From assembly GCA_964017235.1 (NCBI GenBank), contig OZ024933.1:12651962-12715961 (forward strand): 64,000 nt of DNA, read 5' to 3'. The position numbers and the translations under genes were made by a program. This document shows, in pieces, positions 1 through 11,955 of this stretch (within the stretch, counting starts at the first letter, position 1; each line of letters opens with the position of its first letter). The stretch is from Sabellastarte sp. h YS-2021. Taxonomy: Eukaryota; Annelida; Polychaeta; Sabellida; Sabellidae. Below the pieces are notes generated by a model, which was not told where the DNA came from, searched no databases, and was given only the letters and a program-made list of their open reading frames with translations.

Positions 1-2496
1 GTTTATATACAGTGACAGTAGTTAAGGTAGTTATAACCTTATGAAAATGACACATATATGTACTCTCGTGAGATTGACTATACGTTATCCTTAATTTGAT
101 ATGAACATCATTTTAAACATGGATGACAAGACACTTGAGTCAAGTATATTTTCAGATTATTAGTCTTCATTATCTTGCAAGATGTATTTAACAAAAAATA
201 ATGATAGATATGCACTTTTACTGTTACATACTGTTTTGTGGATACATTTTATTGATTCTTGCTTTTTGAATGAATTCATTTTCGTGTAAGGAAATACAGT
301 ACAGTGTTGTCAACATGTCATTTCTAGCCAATATTTCAATCAATACACTGAGATTTGAGCCAAACATGGAGTCATCTTTATACATATTAGACCAGTTTAT
401 TATAACAAAGCTCCACTGCCAAACTGCAACATTTTACATGATTTTATACATACTTAAATTTATAAAACTGTTGTCACCAGTGTTTTAAAGTTTACATACC
501 TTGTCTTCTGGGATGTATTATGTTTATGATTGTGGTAGACCAGATGGCACTAGTTGCCGACAATGGACTGCCAAATGCCTTTAGCTAAAGAAATTACAGT
601 AGAAGTTGGAAAAATTTGGTTGCCACCTTTTCACTGGTCAAATGTAAATGGTATTTTTTTATTTATTGGCAAAAAATTCAGTCCATTGCTAATCATCTGT
701 CTGCCAAGAACATTTTGTGTTTTCAGTGCCGCAGATACTTCCCCCTTCAAGACAAATGCTTCACTTGTACTTCAAATTCTAGAAACTCTAAGGAAGTTTC
801 TCACCTATCAATGCTGAAGTTTCTGTTTTTTCACTTCCTCAACTTAAAATAGCATGTATGGAATTACATATCATTTTAGGTCCTTATACCTCATATGCAT
901 TTTTTTCTTTTTTCAGGTTGTTCAGTGTCTCACTTCACTCTATTAAAATCTTAGAAAACACAAAATATCTATAAAAGTCATAATTTTCCAGCATTGTGCA
1001 GCAACACTCAAGAAGTACTAATAAGTCATAAAACATCGAAAAGACATCAAAAGCACCTCAATACACAATGTGTTAACATTTGACAAATTTTCAGTCAGGT
1101 CTCTCACAGTTATGCTACAATGTATACATGGGTCTGGTAATTGCCCACTATTCTGAACACATTGTTTTTCCGACCCCCACAAACCAAGACAAGGAAGCAT
1201 CTGTCAAAATTTTCAAAAATTTCACATTCACATACCCATGTCATCTCTCATGGATTTGAAGGCCTGTAACAGTGTGGGCCTTCAAGCATGATATTGTTTA
1301 ACATATCACACAGTATGACAGTGGAACTGAATCAAAACTTGCTCACATTCAATCTGTACTGTTTCTTCGGTCTCACACTTATCTCATTTCATTAATCTTG
1401 TTTGTAAATATGACCCCAGGTGTTCTCTAACATTTACATGAAGAAATGGTTTTTGTTTCCATTAAAATTCAATCCAAGTAATTAAGATTACACACATAAA
1501 AAATTCTACCCCATATCTTTAACAAGCTGAGCTTAAGGGAAATCCCTGGAAGTCTAGTTGTTAACAGAGCTGCTATATGCAAAGGTGTTACATGATGTAC
1601 TTCAACTTATCATTATCCACTCTGACATACAACCAAGTGTAGTACTTTGCAGGTCATAGAAAAGGAACATACATTGAAAAGGAATTTGTACTTAGAACCT
1701 TCCTAACGTCTAGTCCTGGGACATGGCGAGGAATGATTGATATGTTGCTCTGCTTATGTCTTTCTCGCATAAAGATTTGTAGATAGTTGGTAAAAACTGC
1801 TTTACTTTTCTTACCAATATCCACTCTTTGGATACTCCCAAAAAGCATGGTACTTAGGCTAGTGAAGTGAAGAGAGAAGACACAGTGTTAAGGGTAACAT
1901 GTTGCAATTTATTCTTAGAGCCTTATGAACAATATACACAAACCTGGGAACTGGCATATATCACTCCAATATGATAGTATTCCTTGAGATGACATAAACT
2001 TTACACCTAGTAGTAATAAAAAGTTTGTTTTTTTCACTGCAACAGATTGGAGAAGTATACTTAATATAATATATCATGTAGTACTTAGCCATTCTCTTCT
2101 AGGCATTATTACTCTACAGCTTGCCAAACTGTCCAAATTAAGGTTTTAGGGGTGGAGAGAGATGCTTTTATTTGTGGACTCCAGCAGTGACTGACGGCAG
2201 CTGTGGATTCCCAGATCTCCAATATGTCCACTTCTGTTTTGACTCGCTTGGCTGGTTTTTATGAGAGGTCCAGGTCACCACAATGACAGAAGTGAAACAC
2301 ATGTTTACTCCTAGTTTATTCACACATCTTGTAACAATTCACACCTATAATTCATGTTATGTTTTGGTAGCTGAAACTTCATTCTGGGGAAGTGTGAACT
2401 CAACTACTGAGTCCCCAGATTGTTAGATGTTAAAATGCCAGACTGTACATATCTCTCCCCAGCAGCAAACTGGATTATTATATTAGTTACTTTACT
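1..2496. other. No gene recognised; AT-rich non-coding DNA
   Basis: Short open frames here (for example 554-817 on plus and 1654-1848 on minus) have no domain, splice context or similarity that I recognise. No SINE head or tail, tandem repeat or transposon end was seen. It could be intergenic, or an intron of a gene lying further left. Confidence 0.5.
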
Positions 2497-2505
2497 AGGG
2501 CTGCA

Positions 2506-2739
2506 GGGTCCATGGTGGCAGAGTGGTAACACTCTTGCCTCCCACCTCTGACGCCGGGGTTCGATCCCCGTCATGACCTCAATTGGGAAAGCTGGTAGTT
2601 GCTTGCCGTTGGTCAGCAGTTTACAGTACAGAACCCTAACAAACTGTATGTACTGGTTTCCTCTGCCCTTCCAACTACCCGTCATGATATGACCTGTACA
2701 GTGTTGAAAGCAATGTAAAACCCCAAATAAATAAATACA
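2506..2739 (+). mobile_element. tRNA-derived SINE, type I, with target duplication
   Basis: The head carries pol III promoter boxes: box A-like GGTGGCAGAGTGG and box B GGTTCGATCC. The body is followed by a conserved 3' part and an AAATAAATAAAT tail. The 9-bp target duplication AGGGCTGCA stands at 2497-2505 and again at 2740-2748, so both ends are fixed. This is the best-defined type I copy; relatives lie at 6430, 8890, 41001 and 62464. It is non-autonomous and would have used a LINE reverse transcriptase supplied in trans. Confidence 0.9.
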
Positions 2740-2748
2740 AGGGCTGCA

Positions 2749-3500
2749 TTGCCTAAAAGAGCAGGGATTGGCTAAGGCTTTAATTAGGAGTGGCCTGCCA
2801 TGAGCATTGATTTGTGTCTGTGCTTCAGCCAGTGAAGGGTAGTTCTCTGAGATTGTTTGCCTGCTATTAAAGAATTTTCAGGTTTGTTATCATTTGTTTC
2901 CAGCTGTTTTACTTAAATTTTTGACCATTACACCAACTAACAATTAATATTCAGCTGAAACTGCAATCCATCTTGTCCAGGATAATTCTCATGTTAGCAA
3001 TAATCAAGTAAAATCCCTTGGCTCAGGTAAATCTTGACAAACCTTAATTAATCTCGATTTGTGGAAAAAAAAAACACCCTTGCAAACTTTTAAACATTAT
3101 GATTTTTCAAAACAGAACAAAGAAAAACCCTAGCAAACTTTAAAACATTGTAAATGTCTTAAAAATAGTTAGAAATAGCTATTGAAAGTGAGTAGAATAT
3201 CAGAAATTCATAGGGTGCTGAACAGTTTGGCACTTGCAATCAGAAATATGCTGTGCCCATGAAATTTGTACAGTTTGACAACAGTTGAACTGGGGTATAA
3301 CCATGCCTTTATATAAATAGCCATACATTTGACTAGCTCCAAAATCTGGAATAAATCTTGGTAAAAAGTTGCATGTGAGAATAATAATTATCTTTTATTA
3401 CATAAAATACACTCATGACAGAAATACAAAAATACTCTTATCTTTAAAATATCTTTGTCAGTTCATAAATCATTTCAGTGTGAATTTTGTAGGATAAACA
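2749..3500. other. No gene recognised; AT-rich
   Basis: Nothing I can identify lies between the SINE and the start of the degenerate tandem array. Confidence 0.4.
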
Positions 3501-4461
3501 GTGATACATCATATGGCTTTTAAACAGAAATCCAGTGTCTTGACCCGCTTTATTACATCGCATTCAATCGGCCAGTCTCATTAGTGTGCGTTCATGTTTT
3601 CTTTTTCTGAGATTGCAACCACTGTTAATGAATAAAAAATGAATAAAAAACTTGAGATGTAGGACGCAAATAAAATTATGTTTGAACATTGATCAAGTGT
3701 CTGGTCGTTTACAGATTACACATTAATTAAAATCAAAGATAAGGTCTCAGTCTCGTGAGAGAGAATTTATGTCTTTCCTTTTGTGATAATAATTGCCATT
3801 ACTTAATGAAGAGGTACAAAGCACCCATGAAACAACTAACACAGTATTGTTGTACTTTTAGACAGTGAATGTTTTAGTATCATTTGGATAACCTATCTTG
3901 TGAGTTTATAAATACACATTATGTTCTTAAATATCTATATACTTTTATTTCATGTTAAATATGCCTTAGAATAGTAATATTTGGTAGCTAAATATTAAAT
4001 TGCTGTCCAAGTTAATATCTTTTGAATTTCTAATAAATCAATATATCTGTTGGAATGAAATAATATAGAGTGTTTTTAGTCATTCAGAATTTTTAATTCT
4101 ATTGGGTTTATGCATTATATTGTACATTTATGACCGTATATAATATATATACCTCTGGTGGAAACAATGGTAGTCCAAGGAACAACATGAATAAATTGTA
4201 TATATTCAGTAATTTCTAAGTATAGTTTTGCTGTGTCTCTTATTCTAAGTAGATAATATGTTATTATCCATTAGACAACAATGTTTTGCATTGTTCAATT
4301 CTTTGTTTGAAAGTATATTGTTGTGTCAAATTTGTGTCACCTCATAAATTGATCAATAAAAAATCTATATTATTACCTGTAAAGAAGTACAAATGAGGAT
4401 GCGCTTTGTAAGTTTAAAAAGTTATGATGCAAAGCAGTAATCTATGTTCATAGGTAGTTAG

Positions 4462-4682
4462 TTTATTTATTTATTTGTTGTTTTACGTCGCGTTCAACAG
4501 CCAGGGTCATATTGCGACAGGTAGTTTACGGGTGGAGGAAACCAGTGCACACTGCACTGTAAACCGGGCATCGGCAAGTAACTACCAACTTTCCAACATG
4601 AAGCGCCTCGGCCCGAGATTCGAACCGGCGGCCACAGAGGTTGGAGGCGAGAACTCTAACCACTACACCACCGAGCCCCCCC
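4462..4682 (-). mobile_element. tRNA-derived SINE, type II, with target duplication
   Basis: It reads on minus: a tRNA-like head at the right end (box A GGTGTAGTGG, box B GGTTCGAATC) and an AAATAAATAAATAAA tail at the left end. The 14-bp duplication TCATAGGTAGTTAG lies at 4448-4461 and 4683-4696. The head differs from type I, but the 3' end (around GCGACGTAAAAC) is shared, as if both types are copied by the same LINE. It is inserted in unit 1 of the ~950-bp array. Confidence 0.92.
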
Positions 4683-6429
4683 TCATAGGTAGTTAGAGTA
4701 CTATTATTTATTCCAATGGAAACAGAATATACTGTCACATTCTAATCAAGTTGCTTGTTTATACTCCTGATTTCAATGCTGTTCCTTAAGCTGAATTACT
4801 ATAAACATAGACTTTTAAATATGTACACAATATATTAGTAAGTTACATGCTTTAAATAGTTAAAAACAGCACAGATTAAATAGATAGTCATAATTTATAT
4901 TTAAAATATGCATTAATCCATATGGACAAATGCAGTTGATAATAAGGAGCTATAACATGTAAGGAGTTTCGCAGTTGCAACAAAGGTTATTTCTCAACTC
5001 AAAACTCTATAACTCAAACACTGGATGGATGATTGACATAAGCTGTAATTCAAATGTAATGACCACAAACAGAATATTCTCCTCGATTGTCCTTGAACAT
5101 AATTCATGTGCCATAATAGATACAAAATCAACAAGTATATTGATAAAATATGGAGTTACTCAGATCAAAATCACAGATAAAATGCCAGTCTCACAAGGTC
5201 TACACTATTTGGTGTGTCTTCATGTTTGTAAAGAATGTTTACAAGCATCTTAATGGAAATTAACTGATTTATTTGAGATGGCTGATAACAACACAGTCTC
5301 GCGAGAATTCAGTATATGAAGTGTGTTAGAGTTTTCCCCCTGTGACAATGTTGGTTAGCAAAATAAATCAGTAAAGTAATCAGGGATGCACATAACAATT
5401 TTAATGTTAGAACTCGTGTGTTCAGTATCATTGGCTTCACTCTTCTAATAGAACACTCATTATTTAACATTATATACATATTTGGAAAAGTAAGTTGATT
5501 AATAATGGAATTTATTATATTTTTACTTAAAATTTGTGTCACTTCAAATTTTTGTCAGTAAAATGTATAAAGAAGTATAAATGAGGATATGTGTTGAAGG
5601 TTTACAAGGTATAATGTAAAGTAGTACACTGCTTTGTTGTAGACAGAGTACCATTATTGATTCAAATGGAAAACTAATACACTCCCAGTTTTTTATCAAG
5701 TTGTTCACTTCTGTATATTTACCTGATTTAAACAGGTTTTCGTATAATGAATCACTCTAGACACAGATTTCTAAAAATATACACAAGATATTAGTAAATT
5801 ACACACGCTTAGTAGTAAACAGTCAGCACAAATAAAATAGATATTGACGTAATTTATGTTCAAAATATTCAAATTTAGACAAATAAAACAAGCAACATAA
5901 CAATGTATAACATTAAAGGAAGTTTTCAGTTGCAAGAAACGGTATTACTGAAACTGAAAACTGGATGTGCAGATTCAGACAAACTATATGCCAAATGCAA
6001 TAACCACAAATAGACTATTCTTCTTTGGTTATTTTCAAACATAATTTATGTGTCATAACAGATACAAAAACAACAAGTGTATTCACAGAATTTGAGGTTA
6101 TTCAGATCCAAATCACAGATAAGATCACAGTCTCGGGAGATTTACACTCTTTGGCGTGTCTCCATTTGCAAAAAAATGTTTACACTTATCTTAATAGAAA
6201 TGAACTGATTTATTTTGAGATGGCTGATAACAACACAGTCTCGCGAGAATCCAGTATTTGAAGTGTTTTAGGGTTTTCCTCCTGTGACAATGTTGGTTAA
6301 CAAAATAAATCAGTAAAGCATTCTCAGTGATTCACACAACAATTTAACGTTAAAACCTGTGTGTTCAGTAACACTGGGATAGCTCTTCTGGTGAGTTAAT
6401 AGAACACTCATTATTTAACATTATATACA

Positions 6430-6629
6430 TCTCACCTCTGAGGCCGGGTTCAGTTCCTGGCACGGCCTCAAGTGAGACAGCTGGTAGTTGCTTGCAGTTG
6501 TTTCACAGTTTACAGTACAGAACCCTAACGAACTGTATCTGCTGGTTTCCTCTGCCCTTCCAACTACCCATTGTGATATGATCTGTACAGTGTTGAAAGT
6601 GACGTAAAATCCCAAATAAATAAATTAGA
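6430..6629 (+). mobile_element. 5'-truncated type I SINE in the tandem array
   Basis: It begins inside the tRNA-like head, just before box B, and keeps the body and AAATAAATAAAT tail. An imperfect duplication ATTATATACA / ATTATATGCA flanks it (6420-6429 and 6630-6639). Neighbouring array units lack this sequence at the same place, which confirms an insertion. Confidence 0.85.
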
Positions 6630-8889
6630 ATTATATGCAAGGTATTATTTTTAGAAAAGTAAGTTGATTAATAATTAAATTTATTATATTTTTATATTGA
6701 ATTTGTGTCACCTCAAATTTGGGTCATTAAAATCTAGAAAGAAGTAAAAATGAGGATATGTGTTGAAGATCTACAAGGTATAATATGAAGCAGTACACTG
6801 TGCTGATCGTAGACAGAGTACTATTATTTATTCAAATGGGAAAGAGACTACACTCCCACAATTTTATCAAGTTGGTTACTTTTGTTTATTACTTGATTTA
6901 AATATTTTTTTCCGTAAATTGAATCACTGTAAGCACCAATTTGTAAATTCATCTACAAGATACTACTAAGTTACACAGTTTAAGAAATAAAAAAGTAAGC
7001 ACAAAATGAATAGATATTGGCTTAATTTGTTTTTTAAAATATACATCCATCCACGTGACCCTCTAATTTAAACAAATACAGTTTTCAGTTGCAAGAAACG
7101 TTATTACTGAAACTCAAACACTGGATGGGCTAATTCAGACAATCTATACATCAAAAGTAATAACCACAAATAGACTATTCTTCTTTGGTTATTTTAAAAC
7201 ATGATTTAAGTGTCATAACAGATACAAAAACAACAAGTGTATTCACAGAATTTGAAGTTATTCAGATGTAAATCACAGGTAATATCACAGTCTTGGAAGG
7301 TCTACACTCTTCGGTGTATCTGAAATGTTTACAAATATCTTAAAGGAAATGAATTGATTTATTTTGAGATGGATGATAACAAAACAGTCTCACGAGAATA
7401 TAGTCTTTCAAGTGTTTTTGTGTTTTCCTCTTGTGAGAATGTTGTTTCACGTCAAAAAATAAATAAGTAAAGTGTTTGCAGTAATTCACACAATTTTAAT
7501 GTATTTCTGTTAGAACTTGGCTGTTCAGTAACATTGGGACAACTCTTCACATGGGTTAATGAAACACACATTATAAAACATATCTGTATTTTAGTTTTTA
7601 TTTTGGGATAAGTAAGTTGATTAATAACTAGAGTGACCAATTTATCATAAGTTTGGTGTTCAATCTCATGTCTTTTCAACAATGAATCACTGAATCATTA
7701 TGAAGGAAAAAACTACATATGTTCCCGATCTTTATCAAATGAAATATTGATAATTCTAGTGTCATAACAGACATAAAGACAACAAGTATATTCACGGAAT
7801 TTGAAGTTATGCTGAGCCAAATCAAAGATAAGATGGATATGTGCACTCTATGGTATGTCTCCATTTTACAAGAATGTTTAGAAATATCTTAAAGGAAATT
7901 AACTGATTTATTTTAAGAGGGATTATAACAAAACAGTCTTGTGAGAATCTAGACTTTGAAGTGCTTTTGTTTCTTTATTCTTGTGCGAGTATTGCTTCAT
8001 GTCACAAAATCAATAAGTAAAGTGTTTCCAGTAATTCACACAATTTTAATGTATTTTTGCTTGAGCGTTTGTTTTCAGTATCATTGGGATAACTCTTCTG
8101 GTGAGTTAATAGAACACTTATTTTTTAACATTATATATAAGGTTTTATTTTGGGATAAGTAAGTTGATTAATAATTAAATTGACCAACTTAGAATTTAGT
8201 TAGTATTCAAGCTGATGTATTTTTAAATAATAAATCACTGAAGGCATTATGATTATAATTAAATTAAAGCTAAAGTGCCTCAATAAATATTTGGTGTTGT
8301 AACTAGGTACAAATACCAACTTTGGCCATAATACAATATGAAATACAAAAGCATAAATAGTTGTTCTTAGCAAGATATATAAGACAGGTATAGTTATGTA
8401 AATATATATTACTATATAATGTGAAAGTAATGGTAGAAGTAACATCGATAGAGAGAAAGATAGTTGATTTATTATTGTGACATATTTACATAGTATAACA
8501 TAAATTGCAACAACTTAAACGTACATAGCATTACATGTGTCCATAAGTTACTTTTTAACAGAAGGTGTGAAATTTTTTTACCCAAACTCAAGTAACGTTA
8601 ACATACAACTTATTTTTTTACATCTAAAAACATATCAATGAATGACAATCAAGTAGCATAACTTAATAAGATACCTTTATGCCTATTTTGCAAAACATTT
8701 GCCAAACCCTTCTTGATATTTTATTGATACATTAAAATTATCATTGTCACCCCTTTCATTAAGGTTAAAAACAGGCTGTGTATTACTGTCAAACAAATTT
8801 TCTCCAAATTCTTTATACAACAGACAGACCATTAAACATGATGCTCATCTTAAATATTTCCAGTGTTACAAAACTGGCAAATACATTCA

Positions 8890-9108
8890 CATAGCGACCA
8901 CAGTTTCACAGTGGTAACACACTCACCTCCATCCTCTGATGTTTGGGGTTGAAACCCCAGACTTTGTGTGGGAAAGTTGGTAGTTGCTTACTGATTGTGA
9001 GCATTTTACAGAACAGAACCTTGACCAACTGTATGTACCTCTGGCCACAAAACTATCCATTTTGATATGACCTGGACAGTGTTGAAAACAACATAAAATC
9101 CCAAATAA
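8890..9108 (+). mobile_element. Diverged type I SINE
   Basis: It has a tRNA-like head with degenerate boxes, the type I body and an AAATAAAAA-like tail. The 11-bp duplication AAATACATTCA is at 8879-8889 and 9109-9119. It is more diverged than the copies at 2506 and 41001, so probably older. Confidence 0.85.
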
Positions 9109-9119
9109 AAATACATTCA

Positions 9120-11940
9120 AATAATCTTAAATGTCCATACATTTCCTATAACTGATTCATTTATAGTTTTGAAGTAACTAATTTCAAGTATGAGTGGGAA
9201 AATTCCTACTCTAAACTTTGCCAAGAGTGAGCACTCGTACTGAGTAAGAAAAATGTTGAGAAATTCCTTTGTAGTATAACCATCCATAGGTTTTTGGTAG
9301 GTACATAGTTTAGGTTTTAATAGTTTGTTTACATTGTAGCTCATGGATAGAAGCCAAATTATTTAAGCCCATGTTTACATCATATGGTCACTGATTTTGA
9401 TAAATGTCTGACATACGTAATAAAGAAAAATTGTTTTTACACTGCTTCACCAGCCATTAACATCATTTTCATAATCCCAATTAAAAGTTTCCTCTGTTAC
9501 TATATCATAGAGTATCCGAATTAAACTAATCCAAAATCTTAATATGACAAAATAGCTTCTATACTTATCAGTCAGCCAACCAGTATCCAGTACACTTTTA
9601 GAACTATAACAGAGTTTTGATAAGAATCACTGAAATAAAGTATGTTTGTGACATTCGGAATAAAGATGAGGCATCAATTTCATTTATAAATCAAACTACT
9701 GACAATAAAAAAAATAAAATTTTATTTTATTCAATCATTCAAGATTATCTATTGCATAGCAATAATTCTAATAATACTCTTCTTTGGAATCAGATGTTTA
9801 TATTATTTTTGCAAATGTTATATTGAAAAGAGTAACTTTTACATCATTTTTTACATGTAGTCTCCATTTCATTGTACTATCTCCAATGACCATTGTTTCC
9901 TTATTGCATTAAAATGCTAACTCCTGTGTTATCAAATCTTTAAAATTGCTTTTCTTCAGAATTGTGAATATAATTAAAAGCTTTCGACATTTATAATAGA
10001 GATTTAGAACATATATGCTGTTGACCATCAAATTATTCCTATTTCATATGTTTTATATAGTGTGGTCCATAACTACAACTAACTTTTTAAGATATGTTGA
10101 ATACTTCTGGCCTATTTTATCATATAGCTGCAGTGTTTGGAGTTATCTCAGCCATAGACATGCAGAAGTAGTTAAAACAGAGAAAATGAATTTTTCACTT
10201 CTACTCATGCTATCAATTATTTGTGTTGAGTTGTTAACCATCTTAGTGTTTGCATTAAATTCACAGATATGATTGAAAATCTCAAGGAACTATTATAAAA
10301 CTGCAGCCAGTTTGAATTAGAATGTTCCATCTTTAACAGTAATCAAGCTGTAATCAAAACAACCTCATATCATATAACTTATAGTATTTTTCAGTAGAGG
10401 AGCACAATTCTTAGAGAATATATGTTTTGCAGTTTGCAGCAATAAGTGCAATGCAGTAGTTTATATGAGAATAAATAAAAAAATTGAATTTGTATAAGTG
10501 GATCACGCAGGATTAATATTTTATTAGACAAGATACACATATCATGTTCTTATGGTCCAGAATATAGTTCAACCTGGGTTGGCTTACCTTCTTACTTGCT
10601 GTTCTGTTAGAGCTGCAGCAGGCAATTTGAACTATAAACTGTCAAAGTCTTCCATAATAATTTTTCCCCCAAAACATTAAAATCAGTGAGGGATGAATTT
10701 GGTAAATTGATTCAGCAAAAGGAGACATCGCACAAATCAATATATTTCATGGAAAGGGTTTATATACAACATTGATAAAATCCTCATCTCAATACAGCAG
10801 AAAGTACAGTCCAACTTAAGAGGTTTTGTCCTGTAACATCCTATATATCCTATTTTAAAGATTTATATTAAAGCAATAAAAAACAGAATGCTACTGCTAC
10901 TAAAGATATTTAGACAAGCAGTTCAATGTTTATGCTTTGAAATGTCAAGGTTAGACCATGTCATTGATTACTTGTCTTGTTGATATAAATTGAAAGAGAG
11001 GCTAATGTGTACACAGATTCAAGTGCCATCTAGTGAGTGTAATCATTTATATTTCTTGAGGGGGTCATCCATAATGTACTCATGTATAGTGTAAACATTT
11101 TTTATTAATTTAAATACTGTACCACCATAAATTTATGCAGCAGATCTCCATTTCTAAAAATAAAACTTGTGAGAAATAAAATTTAATATCTATTTGTGAA
11201 ATATGCAATTTACATAGAAATTGTAACTAAAATGAAATCTTCACCTTAGGGAATATGTGTATTCTCTTACTATAATATTCAATATAACTTACATGTATTT
11301 GTAACAAACTACCAAACTGAAGTTATAGAAGAAAGATAAGGCTATTTTGGTTAACTTTTAGTTTGATAAATATTTAACTTATCAGTTTGAGAAAATTAAA
11401 CATTAAAATGTGCCATAGTTCAGTGTTCAAAGTTTTCACTCAATTATTTTTACACTATAAAGATGATACAATATGCATTTATTAGTTTTTAAGCTATCAC
11501 TTTTAATGACATAAACAAACAACTTGTTTCCAATCATAGCTGTATTCTACCTTAATCTTACATTATACATATATTAATAACATATTCTTAAAATAACTTA
11601 TATATGTAGTATGTAATCATTGGATGTGTTTTGGATCTCTGAATTTAAAAATTTGAAACCCTTTGAAAGTTTGATGTAGCTTTAGTGGCATTTCATCATT
11701 TTTCACCTTCAACAGTTCAAATTAATTACAGTTCATCTAAATTATTGTAATTTAGATTAATTCTGTCAACAGTTTCTTCTCTGCAACAATAGTTCATAAC
11801 TCCTGACAAATGACTTGCAAACTACTTGGTTTTGGTTAATTTATATAATTGATTGGTTGATACATTATCTAAGATATATATATGAATGTATCTGTATATT
11901 TGCTAATTATTACAGCTGTTGTACATTTATAGGTGAAAGA
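9120..11940. other. Non-coding stretch upstream of the Ig-like receptor gene
   Basis: The open frames at 9617-9826 and 10015-10272 lack domains and splice support. The gene promoter and any 5'-UTR exon probably lie here. A likely 3' splice site (TTTATAG) near 11930 precedes the start codon, which suggests an upstream non-coding exon that I could not place. Confidence 0.4.
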
Positions 11941-11955
11941 GCTGACTTTTCAAAG

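Larger units (their letters stand above)
3500..8260. repeat. Degenerate tandem array of ~950-bp units
   Basis: The same landmarks recur in the same order. One is a CACAGTCTCGCGAGA-like motif near 5295, 6234, 7383 and 7934 (a weaker form near 3750). Another is AATTTGTGTCACCTC followed by AGAAGTA-AAATGAGGAT near 4331, 5533 and 6702. Once the SINEs at 4462 and 6430 are subtracted, the spacings come to about 935-970 bp. The last unit is shortened to about 550 bp. The copies are clearly diverged, so the array is old. I see no long ORF and no retroelement motif in the unit. Outer limits are approximate. Confidence 0.75.

Noticed and set aside
616-852. Zinc-finger-like frame with CFQC and CFTC
   Set aside because: Too short, no His ligands or splice context, and AT-rich composition makes it likely to be chance.
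1654-1848. LINE C-terminal fragment on minus
   Set aside because: Weak resemblance only, with no second motif in the neighbourhood.
2506-2575. tRNA gene on plus
   Set aside because: The boxes are part of a SINE head followed by SINE body, tail and target duplication; the same holds for 4682, 41001, 42849 and 62697.
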